A stretch of DNA of 64,000 nt, taken from NCBI GenBank assembly GCA_037893245.1, contig JBAIAA010000252.1, positions 340,501 to 404,500 on the forward strand. The letters run 5' to 3'. How positions within the stretch are numbered: position 1 is the stretch's first letter; each line of letters starts with the position of its first letter. Shown in pieces: positions 21,426 to 32,706 of the stretch. The notes below the pieces were generated by a model. It ran no database searches and was not told the origin of the DNA. It worked only from the letters and a program-made list of their open reading frames with translations. The DNA comes from Crossaster papposus (taxonomy: Eukaryota; Echinodermata; Asteroidea; Velatida; Solasteridae). Position numbers and translations under genes: made by a program.

Positions 21426-24021
21426 CGTGTTTAGGCGTCATCCGTTTTGAATCTTGGGAAAACATTGCCTGTACATGTACTATACGTCCTCCGGCACGAA
21501 CTGGTTATGGATTTAATCATGAACTGCAATCCCATATGTACATGTACATATATACGTCATGTATATTGTTGTTGTTGAAAATCAATACCTTTGTGTACAT
21601 GTACATTGTTTCTTCGACTATTTATGCTTACGTTACATGTTTAATGTACATTGTACGTGTACACCTATATACACACATGTACATGTACCGGTAAATGTAC
21701 ATGTGTACATTAATTCTTTTCGTACATGACGTTGTAGGAACACTCTATAGGATTCGCATGCTGAGGGAATTCTCTCTAAACTGAAACTCAGAAAATTATT
21801 TCGACCTAAAATTGTCAACATCACCTTAATTTGTCGTCTTATCCGTGTAGATGTACATGTCTTTATGCAGCCTGCCATCTTTCAAAAACTGGCATCACTT
21901 CCTTCCTTCCCAGAAAAGTGTTCAAATTTCCTTGCCCCTTATCTAAGACTTTATCCTTGATTAGTATTTATTTATGTAACCCCAACAGTCCTAAATCCTC
22001 CAAGTTTACACATACCTGGGATTAACTAGGATTAACCAGCCCTGGAGATACATGGGAGGCATTATAAGTGAACATTTTATGGACAGTTGGACATTTTATT
22101 ATAATTGTTTTTATTTGTGTTATTAATTAGTTGTTACTTTAACATAAGAAAATGTGTACATAACGATTATTGTATTATTAAACCCAATTTAATTCTGTAT
22201 TCAAAGTCGGAACAAAGCGAGTGTGTGAATATTAAAGTTACTCCCCAGAGCCCAGTGTCATGACACTGCTAAGAATATGACATAGACCACAAGCATTAGG
22301 GGGGGGGGGGGGGGTTGTCAACAAAATCATAAAACGAATGGTGTATTCCATGGAGGAATAAGAAGGAATTGTATTCCTCCATGTGTATTCTATCTTAACA
22401 CTGAGTGCGAAAACCCAGACTTAAGCTTTGCTCCAGGGTTCCAGGAAACAAAGACTCCCCGCAGAGTTTCTTGGCAGGTCGACTCGAGAAAACAATTTTC
22501 CACAAAAAACCTTGACAAAAAGATAACCTTTGTTTACATCTTCGGTTGTAAACACGTGCACCCTCCCACGGTTGGATGTCATCGAGGTCAATTCGTTGTT
22601 ATTGACAGTGGGTGTCTCAAGGATATCCTGCTTGGTGGGTTTAGTCAGTTCTCAAGATAAGATGCGTTAACCTTGCAGCAAGCAATATGATGTTATTCCT
22701 TTTTTTCGGTAAACAGTGGCTCTATTGTCATTTACACGGACTGAACTATGCAACCTTTTTAGAGAAAAACTGTACACAAGATCGGGATTTTAAAAATCGA
22801 TCCAACCTGCACATTTATCCTGTTATTGGAAGAAAAAAATGAAAACGTGCAACTTAAAACATGTAATATAAAGTCCTTGGAACCACGATTTGTACAACTT
22901 TTGGCTTAAAACAACTACAAATTCAAATTTTCAGCACTAATTGATCTTTATTGAGATAAGTTGCGTCATAATGCAACATTCTTTCCCTCTATCACTTCCT
23001 TTCCAGGAAGTTAGTCATATTGCGACATCGTATCAAAACGCCTTTGACCTAGTGACCGTGACAATAAACTGTCGTTGTTATAAACAATGTAGTTTATACT
23101 ATAAATGACGTGATGTGGCACGTGATAGGTGCAAGGCGAAAGGTTCGTGTACTCTGTTAATTATGAAAACAGATTTATATTTCTTTCCGCTGTTTAAAGT
23201 ACCATGACATGGATACATATCTTAGAAACACATTTCCGAGTACGAAACAGCTAGAAGGAACCGCTCCCTTTCTTGGCATGCTCATAATGCGACGGGTTTT
23301 TTTGCTCGTGATTCCTGCCGCGTGATAAACTAACGACCAGAGTCATCTCATTTGAACTTGGGCATAACTCCTTCCAAACAAGACTTCTCAGTTTACTCTC
23401 CCAAATGATTCCAGTTGCACCCAAAACATTAACTCACAGCCCTGGTGCAGTCACGTGCTGTTAACCAGGTGTGGCGAAACACTTAAAGTGGGAAGGTGTT
23501 GTTGCTCTTTTCATGTATTTTTTGTTACTGTGCGGAACCGCCCAAAGTTTTTGTTGGGAGGGGAGGATAACCCTAAAATGGAAAAATGGAGGTGATGTTC
23601 CCATCTTGTCTCAGTTCCGCTGCCTACGCTAGTTATTACGCATGACTGCAGGGCGATATTTGGTGTTCAGGTTCAGTGGTTTGCAAACCTAAAAAAAATA
23701 AGTAACAAAACAAAAACACAAGTGAAGGTACTGACGAACATGTACAACAAAAATCATTTAAGAAAGTCCCCTTAATAGAACCATATAGAAAGGAACAAAT
23801 AGAACCATAAAACTACAGTCAGCATCACGTGATTTGACCCACTTGTGGCAACCCCATAATGGGGCCGACCTCCAGACTTGTACGCGCTCCCTGATTGGTT
23901 AACAGTGACCCCTGGTATTCGTTCAACACCTGTTCGATCTCAACAGACCAATTACGTACTGCACATGATACATGTACGTGGGGATTGGGGCATTGCTGAG
24001 CGATAACTCCATGGTGAATGG
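21426..24021. other. Intergenic region between MADF and SapB genes
   Basis: No gene was recognised. It contains TACATGTA-rich sequence (21460-21720), a G-run (about 22299-22314), and a small inverted repeat at 22349-22383 (CATGGAGGAATA/TATTCCTCCATG). The last 200 bp form the promoter side of the SapB gene. Confidence 0.6.
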
Positions 24022-24028
24022 TATAAAA
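24022..24028 (+). promoter_or_regulatory. TATA box of the SapB gene
   Basis: TATAAAA at 24022-24028 lies 53 bp before the start codon. This puts transcription start near 24050 and leaves a 5' UTR of about 30 nt. No other good TATA is nearer. A CACGTG-type word (ATCACGTGAT) lies at about 23825. Confidence 0.65.
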
Positions 24029-24080
24029 GGCAGTGGGCTTTAGTGCGACATCATCACTCAAGGAGGACCGTGTTTCAAAG

Positions 24081-27000
24081 ATGGCCTTCCAAACGCTTCT
24101 TCTGTTGTTTTCTCTCATTGGATGTGGTAAGTGATCATCGATTTCTTTGTACAATTTGGTGGGTTTAAATTTGTGGTGAAACAATGATGGATGGATGGAT
24201 GGATTGTTTACTATATCGAGTACTTTATAATATAGAACAGTAAATTTGCTTTGAGAACAGTGGTTCTGATTTATTGCAAGACTGGATAAAATAGTACTTT
24301 CGAAAGAAAGCGGGAAACATGGGAAGTTTGTCAACTATTAAAATTGAACACGGACCATGGATGGAGAACGTAGTTGGAATGTCCTTATGGTCATTACAGT
24401 TTACAACATGTTCCAAGTTTATGCATGCACTTGCAAAGAACAACGTGATTTGAAACTTTAAAAAATGTCTTATTTGAAAAATGAAAGTAAATAATGCGGG
24501 TATAGTAGGTATCCAGCAAAATAGTTGCGCTTAATGAAAATTTAATGTAATTGTTCCGAAAATTGAATTTTATATAAAAATATACAAATTTCTCAAGAAC
24601 AGCATAAGAACCACTGCCCGACGGCGGTTCAAAACGAACGTAGTTTTTCCTTTCTTTTCTCGGTATCCATGATTGTAAAACTTCAGACGGTCAGTTGAAC
24701 CATGGTATTTACACAATACAACCCCCCAAATCCACCTATTCGGGGTAATTCTAGTATCCTATCTTTAAAGCGCAGAAAATATGACACTACCCAGCCGGTG
24801 GTTTTAATAACTTCACGACAAAAACAAAATAATCAACTGAGATCAGACAAAGAAAAAACAGCTGCGCAATAACGACCAAAAAACAATAACAACCACGTAC
24901 CCTACCAAACAGGTCTCAGTATATTATTGGCACCCGATGTGCCCATTGTCAAACCCTTGTTATCGCGTTTGATGCTTCACCTGCTGAGTTTGTTTACTTG
25001 GAAAGTTTTTCTGTTTCGCAGTAGCGCCGACGTGATATGACCACAGGGTCTGAGTTCCTTTCTCTATGGTATGACCATAGAGAAAGGAACTATGGTATGA
25101 CCGACTGTTTGGGTTTTCTTTTCAGCCAACACGCACTCAAGTCGTGATAAATCCATGTGCATCATCCATGTACATTGTATGTAGATTGTTGTCCCTTTCC
25201 AACCTTTAACCCCGCCCCCCTCCCTTGTACTCGGACTTCCTTGGGCGTACGTCAAAGTACGGAAACAACAGCTGAGAGATTTTGTTGACACACAATCTCA
25301 CAGAAGCCCTCGTGAGTCAGCAGGGACTCTGTGGTTAATGAGGTATACGAGGTCAGTTGTCGAGTTTGTCTTGGTATTGAGCTAGGTATAGTAGGGTCTC
25401 AGCTATGGTCTCAGCATGCACAGCATAGAGCCAGGGATAGATGCTCTAGTCTGTCAAATCACAATTGTTATGCTTTGTTTGTAAGAATAACAGTTGATAA
25501 ACACCAAAAAAATACTATTTTGTTAGATTTCATTTAAGTAGCTTGTGCTTGATTTGAGTCGATAATCCACTTGTCACTGACTGCCTCAACCTGTGGCTCA
25601 GATTTTTGAATACTCGGCGAATACTGTTTTGGGTAAGAAATAAGAATTTTCCAGTCTAACAATTATTTTGTACATTTTATTAAAAAAACACAGAGCGAAA
25701 AATGTTTGATATATGATTTTTTTTTAGAGGCGTTCGGGAAACCTCTGAAGAAAATAAAACACTTCAAAAAGTAAAGGCTGTAGCCCCCCCCCCCCCCCCC
25801 CCTCCCCCTCCCCCTCCCCCTATGTGTGTGTAAATTCTTTGTCTTCTTTCGCTTTATGAAATGGTCCGAGTCACTTTTGTTTATAGAAAGTAAACGTTCA
25901 CATAGGTGTTTGTTTAACTGAAGTTGAACGAAAGTTTAACGTCTATAGCGTTTCCTTCGTCTGGTTTTTTTTCTCCAATCTTTGGTTTGTTTTTTAAAGA
26001 ATTCACGACCGGGTCAGAAGTTTATAAGTCTGTTTATCCATGGTTCCTTCCTCAGTCAGTGGTTTATACGGCAATGTATACATAATTATACGTGCTGTGT
26101 TTCTCATCTGAAATGACAATTTATTCGTGTTGAACATGTACATTGTAAAACAATGAAAAAACATTGTGCACAACTCTGCCAATTTCCATTTTGTTATTGA
26201 GTACATGTAAAGTGAAAATGAAATGTATTTCGCCAGTAAAATCGAATGTAAAACTTCCCTGTACATGTATTTATTCTTTTCCATGTACATGTACATGTAG
26301 TTGTTTCAGCGGAGTCCGAATCTATTGTCGAACGTGCAACAAGTGAACTTAAAGCGCGCGTAGAACTTGGCACCAAAAGTGAACTTTCCCAAGGCAAACA
26401 GCCAGGGTTAGATTATAGAATTTGTTATTGCAGCATAAACAAGTACTATTGTCCGTAAATCTGAAACATGGAAGCATAAACAACCAAAGCCACCTGTATC
26501 CTACACGAGGTGTTTCCTGCTCACGCTACACGTGTGCAGCTGAATATTATGACAACACTTGTTTGGATTGTTATTCAAGTTTGAAAGAGAGGCTCTCTTT
26601 TATATTGTTGAAAGTTGTGCAATGAGTTCAAAGCGATAAAATACCCCACATTCCATTCGAGTTTTATCTATAACTTAAGTATGATTTTTTTCAATGACGT
26701 TTCTCGCGTAGATTAGATATCGTGGGACCATGGAGGTAGGAAACCTATGGTGCGACGTATATTACATGTACAATATACGTTCACATCCGGTGACGCTTTT
26801 AAAGTGCAAATGTGGCGTGACTGTCAATAGAAACCCATTGTTTTATATTTTTCATGACTAACAACGAAACTTTTTCAAAGGTTTTTTTAAAGGTTATTTC
26901 GCAACTCGCTGTTGTCTTTTGTAGTTGGTTTCTGTCCATGAACCGCTTTCAGTTTTCTCTTTAAGTTTATTCCCATGTAGTGAAGGCTTTTGAATTAGAA

Positions 27001-30000
27001 ACCTATAAACCAGTGAAAAAGAAACGAACAATAATCTAACAAAATACAAAGTGATATCAAATCTCCCTCTGCAAAGGCTCTCAAATTAGTATTAAATAGA
27101 ATCGAAAGAGAAACGTACACACACAAACGGAGAAAAACAATTGTATTTTAATCATCAATATTAAGCCTGACACTAACAATTTTTGGCAGACTTGTAGAAA
27201 TATAAAATGAATAAAAGTTAAAGATAGGATACAACATTCAATTGGTAATTGCTTGAATTATCATGATTGGGTGGATTTGGGGTGTTGTATTTGATATTAA
27301 ATATCGTTTAACTGACCTGTTCAAAGATTTACGATCATGGATGCCGAGGAAAGCAAGAAAAACAGCGTTCGTTTTCAACCGGCGCTGGGCAGTGGTTCTT
27401 AAGATGTTCTTGTTTTTTTCGCGATCGCTGTCCGGCGATCGTGAATTTGTTTTTATAGAATTCGATTTTTCGAAACGATTATCGGATATCTAGCGCAAAC
27501 ATTTTTCTGGATGCCCACAATCATTATAATATACTTTCAAATAAGTCAGATGTTTCTTAATAAATCAGAAGTAACACTGTTTTCGATTTTTGCAAATGTT
27601 GTATCCTAACCTTTAAAAGGGGAAGTGGGATAAACAAAACCAATTATTTTGCTCATTCGGTCGTCAAACCCTGGGAAAATACTTTTGTGCGAAGGGTATT
27701 ATTACGACAAGGTCGTGAAACGACAGGGCGTAATTAGGCAGATGTTTTGATAACTAAGAACAATAAATTCTGGTTTGTTTACATATCTTGATATCGGCAT
27801 TTTGATGCCATGGAATGTTGGGAATATCAACAAAACCACTTGGCAGTCATCTACCATTGCACCCCCCGCGTTGTTCGTACGTACTTTATGGACGACCCCT
27901 TGGCCTTGTAAAAGAACTATTATAATAAGCACCGTTGGTTGATCACGTGATATCATTTGCAGGCCTGTGTTGGAGGCGTCCGATCGATTTCCCGGATGTG
28001 CAAGATGAATGGCCTATCATGCCCAAACCCGGGCTCGAAGTTGAGACATCGGTAGGGAATCCTATCACCTGTGAGATCTGCGAAGTGATTGTCGAAGAAC
28101 TGAAGACATTTCTGGGAAACGACTCCAAAAAGGTATGTTTGACCATGGAGGAATAAGGTTTGACTATTTCAAACGACAGAAAGTGCTATTTGTAATAATT
28201 AGACATTAGACAGTAAAACTACTTGAACTTCCAACTTCCGAAATTTAGGAAAAATACTTAAAAAGTTACAACTCCCCAATACATCAGAGAACATCTAACC
28301 AAAAAAAACCCAATCCAATTATACTTGGCACTAAATCAATTGTTACTTGTTCACAGTGACAAGATTTAATAACAAACGTGTATCAAAGCATAGCGATGGT
28401 AGCCCGTTTATAATGTATAAAGAATGTCTTCAATTTTGTTTTAACTCCACAGATTATCGGTTGGTTGAACGGAGTGTGCGATTGGTTACCAGCTGAATAT
28501 AACGCCACGTGCAGAGAGTATGTGGACGAATGGACACCACTAATTATCGACTTTATTGAGAATGAGGTAGGATTCTTTCTCGTCAAATTTCATTCATTTA
28601 TTGAGGGGGGAAATGAAACCCTTCCTGTTAAAGTACCAATATGCATTAAATATCGCTTAAAAACGGAAGGAAAATGGTACAACGGCTTTAAAAGCGCCGT
28701 TTTGAAGTAAGGTGTATCACGAATAGTGATTCCAAGTGTAATGTTGTGTCCGCTCCCTTCTGCTTTTCTGCTACCGGGCAATAAAATATTATTCTAGCCA
28801 CCCGGCCCCCTTCCAAATGCCGACAAGGAATTACGTTAACTTTATAAATGCATTTTCACCACAAGAGGTTTAAACTATCCATTGATCGTGATTCGAAAGC
28901 TAACCAGAATTTATCAAAAGATGTTTACCATTCCAAATTTGTTATCCCATGTATTTTTTTCATCACAATTGTACGACTCTTACTCTTAGACTCCAGAGGA
29001 AATCTGTGGGGACCTAACCCTCTGCAGCGAGGCTACCGACGTACGATCCGGGTCTCGCCGCCTCACATTCGGTCATATGATCCGTTTCCTCCACAAGAAC
29101 TTCAAGAAAAGCTTCAACAAAATAAGTACGTGAAGCACAGCATATACTGCCGTTAAGCTATGAGCCAATTCAAACCGTTACATATTATTATCGTTTATTG
29201 TCGGTGAAAGGCGAGGAAAGTAATATTCCGCCATCCAGACTCTACCTAAAGATTACGGAATAGAAAAACAAACTGAAAAACTAATGACAATTTAGTGTTA
29301 ACCTCATATTGAGTGATATTTCGTTGAATTTCTTTTTCTTATTCAGTGATCAGGAATGCGCTGGGAAACGATTTCTTATGCGATGGATGTAACCAGGTCG
29401 TAGAATATCTGCATGGCATACTTACCAACCAACAACTTCTGGTAAGTAGATTGGTTTTCTCTAGGCCTCCAGAATTGACGAAAACCCGCCGGGTAAAAAC
29501 AAAAAAAACATTTTCGGGGGAAAAAAAACAATCAAGGGGGAATTCCCATCCGGTTCCAAAACAATTCTTTGCTAATTTTGAGGATTAAACTAGGGTGTAT
29601 TATATGTATTTTTTGTCGTGTCGTGCTGTGCAGATTTGCCTGATTTGCAGATAATTTAACGTGTAGTTGTGTTTATCCCCAGGCCGAAATAGCTGGACTG
29701 CTTTCCGATGGCTGCATCCTGTGTCCGGTCGAGGACGAGTGCCGGGCCACCCTTGAGAAGTTACCCGCCATGGTCGAAGCATGGGCCAATGAAAATCTGG
29801 TGAGTAACAAAGAACGAAAGGATACCTTGACCTAATCAAATCTGTGAATACAACCGAAATGTATTCGGTATTAAAACATGTATATATAATTTTGTTTGTT
29901 AAATTTAATTATACATTTTACTTGTACCTACAATATTTTCTCAAAATAAGTTTCCATAAACCAAATCTTGGTTTGAAACCAAACTTCTGTTTGATGTTCT

Positions 30001-32551
30001 GACATTTGACTTTATCTTTTAGAACAATCAAACCTGCAAGATCATCGGCCTTTGCACTTCCAGTCGTCCGGACGACAACCCCTTCAACATGTTCAGTCGT
30101 CTGTTCCCAGGCTTCCTTCCCGATAGTTTTGGCCGGGATTTTATCTCCGGTCGCCCCTGGTCCCGCCCCCGCCCCAACACCGAGCCAGCGCCGAGACCCC
30201 ACCCGTACAGAGGCTACTGGGACCGGCGCGATGATACTACCGAGGGGCCTGGCATGGGCCGACCTGACCACGACCACCACCACGACAGGCCCCATCGCCC
30301 GAACCACGGTCCCCGCCCGGATCACCCGCACCGCCCGGATCACCCGCACCGCCCGGAGCACCCGCACCGCCCGGACCATCAAGACCGCCCCCACCACGGA
30401 CCGCACCACGGCTATCAACCTGACGTGCCCCGACCTGACGTCCGTCCCTGGTGGAAGCCTAACATGAAGCCTTTCAGACCTCGACCCTGGGGCGGCGAGA
30501 ACCCAGCCCTTCCCGAAGAGCCGATGATTCCCGAGGTAGACACTCCCGAGGTAGACACTCCCGAGGTAGACATTCCCGACGTGGAAATCCCAATCGCTGA
30601 CGATTTCCCAAATGTTGACATCCCCCTCGAAATTGAGATCCCAGATGTCCAAGTACCAGGCCTAGAGTTCCAGCCAGACCCCAGGAATCCCTTCGGCTAT
30701 AAGCCTAAGCCGCAGCAAGGTAGCAACCCAAACCCATGGTGGAAGACTGACTTGACAAACCGCAAGGATGCATGGCCGGGAAAATCCACCTGGGGAACTC
30801 GGAATCGACGATCATTCCGCATCAATACTGTCGTGAATACTGGTAAGTAGCTACGAATTGTTAGCCGCAAATAGAACATGCAGGTTGACCTCGAGAACGT
30901 ACGAGACTTTACGAGAAACCAAACTTCCTATCATCATCGAATAGGAGCTTCAACGTGCTTTGTAAAGCGAGTATAGTTTTCTCAAAATACCTTGTTTTGA
31001 CACTACTTTTTACAGAAAGGTAGATAAAAGGTAGACCTTTGTGCGCGAGACTTGCATGGTCTTTAAAGGTATATGTTGTACTGTATTATGGGGCAGTCTC
31101 TAAGTACACAATAAGTTTGCAAGAAATGAATTACAAAGTTGTGTTAAGCACAAATGAAGTTGTTTTAGACATTCATGTAGTAAATTTCCCGGTAATAGTT
31201 GGATGTTTCTAATCAGCTCGTACAATATTTGCGAAGCAAACCTGTTTGATAACCATCCCATTAATATGAACCTTTTTGTCTATACATATCTACGACAAGT
31301 ACATACACCTTGTTAATCTCGAAGCCATTCTTTTTCCCCAAATGAAATTTCAGGTGACTTTGACAACGCCGACACTTTTGATGTCGAACCCACGAACGAG
31401 AAAGTAGACAAACCCGTGAAGAATCCCATGGAGGTACATGTATAACCTTTACTTATCAAAATACCAGGGATGTAGACGAGTCCACCACAAGTCCCTGCAA
31501 GTCCCTGTAAGTCCCTGCAAGTCCATCACAAGTCTTTCAGTTCCAATTTAAATCACAAGCTATTCAAATCAGCTTTGACAAAAGCATTCCTTTGTCATTG
31601 TTCATCTAGTTACTTGTGACTGTCTTTATGAAGGGACTTGTGACTGGCTTCACGAAAGGACTTGTGAAAGGACTTGCAGGGACTCGACTACAACCCTGCA
31701 AAATACACATTACATGTATAACCTTTACTTATCAAAATACACATTACATGTACATTGTGCATAGTATTATATCACCTGTCGGTTTGCACCGATGATGGCG
31801 CTCGGCCTATACAACTAGGTATTGATAAATATTAGAACCAGGCCTAATATTCGTGGGAAATCGTTTTGTTTTTTTGTATTTATATTTGATGGTGTTTTGA
31901 TTTTTTGCAGCCTTCATGGCAGTGCGATTTTTGCGAGTACGAGGTTACGGAAATCCAGACGTACATGGAAGACAATAAGGTATGGGTCTCCGCCGAGTAC
32001 CGATTCTCTGCCGAGTACCGATTCTCTGTCGAGTACCGATTCTCTGTCGAGTACCGATTCTCTGTCGAGTACCGATTCTCTGTCGATTTCCGATTCTTTG
32101 TCGAGTACCGATTTGTTATTAAATAGTGAAATGTTTACCCATGCTTCAGACCTACTCCTACCACTAAATATTGCTATTATACAGATGAGAATTTGCATGT
32201 GTGATCATTCATGATTTGGTATTCTTGATTAACAGGATGTTGCCATCCAGGAACTGCTTTCCTTTGTTGATTCGTTGTGTGATCGACTCCCCGCTACTAG
32301 CACCACCGAGGTAAGCTGATGATAGTACTGAACTACGTACACAATCAATACATACATTATATCCATTAGAGTATGTATTGAAGATTTACAACATTTTAAA
32401 TGCCAACTTTTGAAGCACTGTGTTTTTTCCTCCTTTCTTCCTACATACACAGTGCAAGACTGAGTTCGCAAATCTGCTGCCCCCTATCATCGACATGATC
32501 ATCGATAACCTGGACCCGACCACCGTGTGCAGCGCCCTCATGGTTTGTTAG
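24081..32551 (+). CDS. Secreted three-domain saposin-B protein with Pro/His-rich spacer
   Basis: Eleven exons: 24081-24126, 27963-28132, 28453-28566, 28990-29125, 29347-29441, 29683-29799, 30023-30842, 31354-31433, 31911-31979, 32236-32310, 32453-32551. All have AG/GT borders and consistent phases, giving 606 aa. The signal peptide is MAFQTLLLLFSLIGC. SapB1 has Cys 52, 55, 81, 92, 116 and 122. SapB2 has Cys 167, 170, 198, 207, 231 and 237 plus an extra Cys201. SapB3 has Cys 531, 534, 564, 575, 600 and 606, the last being the final residue. Each SapB is cut by phase-0 introns at matching places, a sign of internal duplication. The spacer (238-526) holds RPDHPH repeats (about 306-357), then PEVDT repeats (about 394-437). 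NAT and NQT sequons precede SapB1 Cys92 and SapB2 Cys231. SapB domains bind or disturb lipids. There is no SapA domain, so it is not a classic prosaposin. Substrate and role are unknown. Confidence 0.9.
25053..25091. repeat. Perfect 18-bp hairpin in SapB intron 1
   Basis: AGTTCCTTTCTCTATGGT, then ATG, then ACCATAGAGAAAGGAACT. The arms match exactly with a 3-base loop. It lies in the 3.8-kb first intron. Confidence 0.9.
25784..25820. repeat. Poly-C and CCCCCT repeat
   Basis: About 20 C residues are followed by CCCCCT units, inside SapB intron 1. Confidence 0.9.
27222..27612. mobile_element. TTAA-flanked MITE, copy 1 (piggyBac- or Kolobok-type)
   Basis: The ends are AGATAGGATACAACATT and AATGTTGTATCCTAACCT, an inverted repeat. 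The element is flanked by TTAA at 27218-27221 and 27613-27616. The interior, including ATATCGTTTAACTGACCTGT and GGATATCTAGCGCAA, is shared with 41725-42176. TTAA duplications are used by piggyBac and Kolobok elements. It is non-coding. Confidence 0.8.
31465..31698. mobile_element. hAT-type MITE, second copy
   Basis: This is the same family as 11361-11584 (CAGGGATGTAGACGAG to CTCGACTACAACCCTG), with high identity across the shared 220-230 bp. It is flanked by CAAAATAC at 31457-31464 and 31699-31706, an exact 8-bp duplication. It lies in the intron after SapB exon 8. The host sequence ACATGTATAACCTTTACTTA with its TCAAAATAC end is repeated again just downstream (about 31711-31740). Confidence 0.92.
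31992..32117 (+). repeat. 18-bp minisatellite, seven copies, right after SapB exon 9
   Basis: The unit GTCGAGTACCGATTCTCT (first two copies GCC...) starts 12 bp after the exon 9 donor. It has seven copies, the last two divergent. Because 18 is a multiple of three and the frame stays open, reading past the donor would add S-V-E-Y-R-F repeats before a stop at 32124-32126. Confidence 0.93.
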
Positions 32552-32700
32552 AATGAACAACGTGTGCTGGATTAGTCATCGTCACGCGCAACAGGTGCGT
32601 GTAACCAATTAGCGTGCCCTTATTAGCCGTGTGTGAACCGGTCGTTTCCAGACATTTTTTTACTGTAAGATTACAAAATATACATCGTACATGGACTAAG

Positions 32701-32706
32701 AATAAA
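32701..32706 (+). terminator. Candidate poly(A) signal of the SapB gene
   Basis: AATAAA lies 150 bp after the TAG stop at 32549-32551. It is the first such hexamer downstream. Confidence 0.5.

Noticed and set aside
20930..21465. Gly-rich open frames on the minus strand
   Set aside because: Translation of the C-rich minisatellite. Several frames give similar GVRVG-type peptides and none has a gene context.
29918..30652. 244-codon minus-strand frame opposite SapB exon 7
   Set aside because: A shadow of the GC-rich Pro/His exon. The + strand frame is tied into a consistent splice chain with signal peptide and SapB domains.
24081..32551. Classic prosaposin (four SapB plus SapA domains)
   Set aside because: Only three SapB domains are found, SapA flanks are absent, and a large spacer is present, so the name prosaposin was not used.
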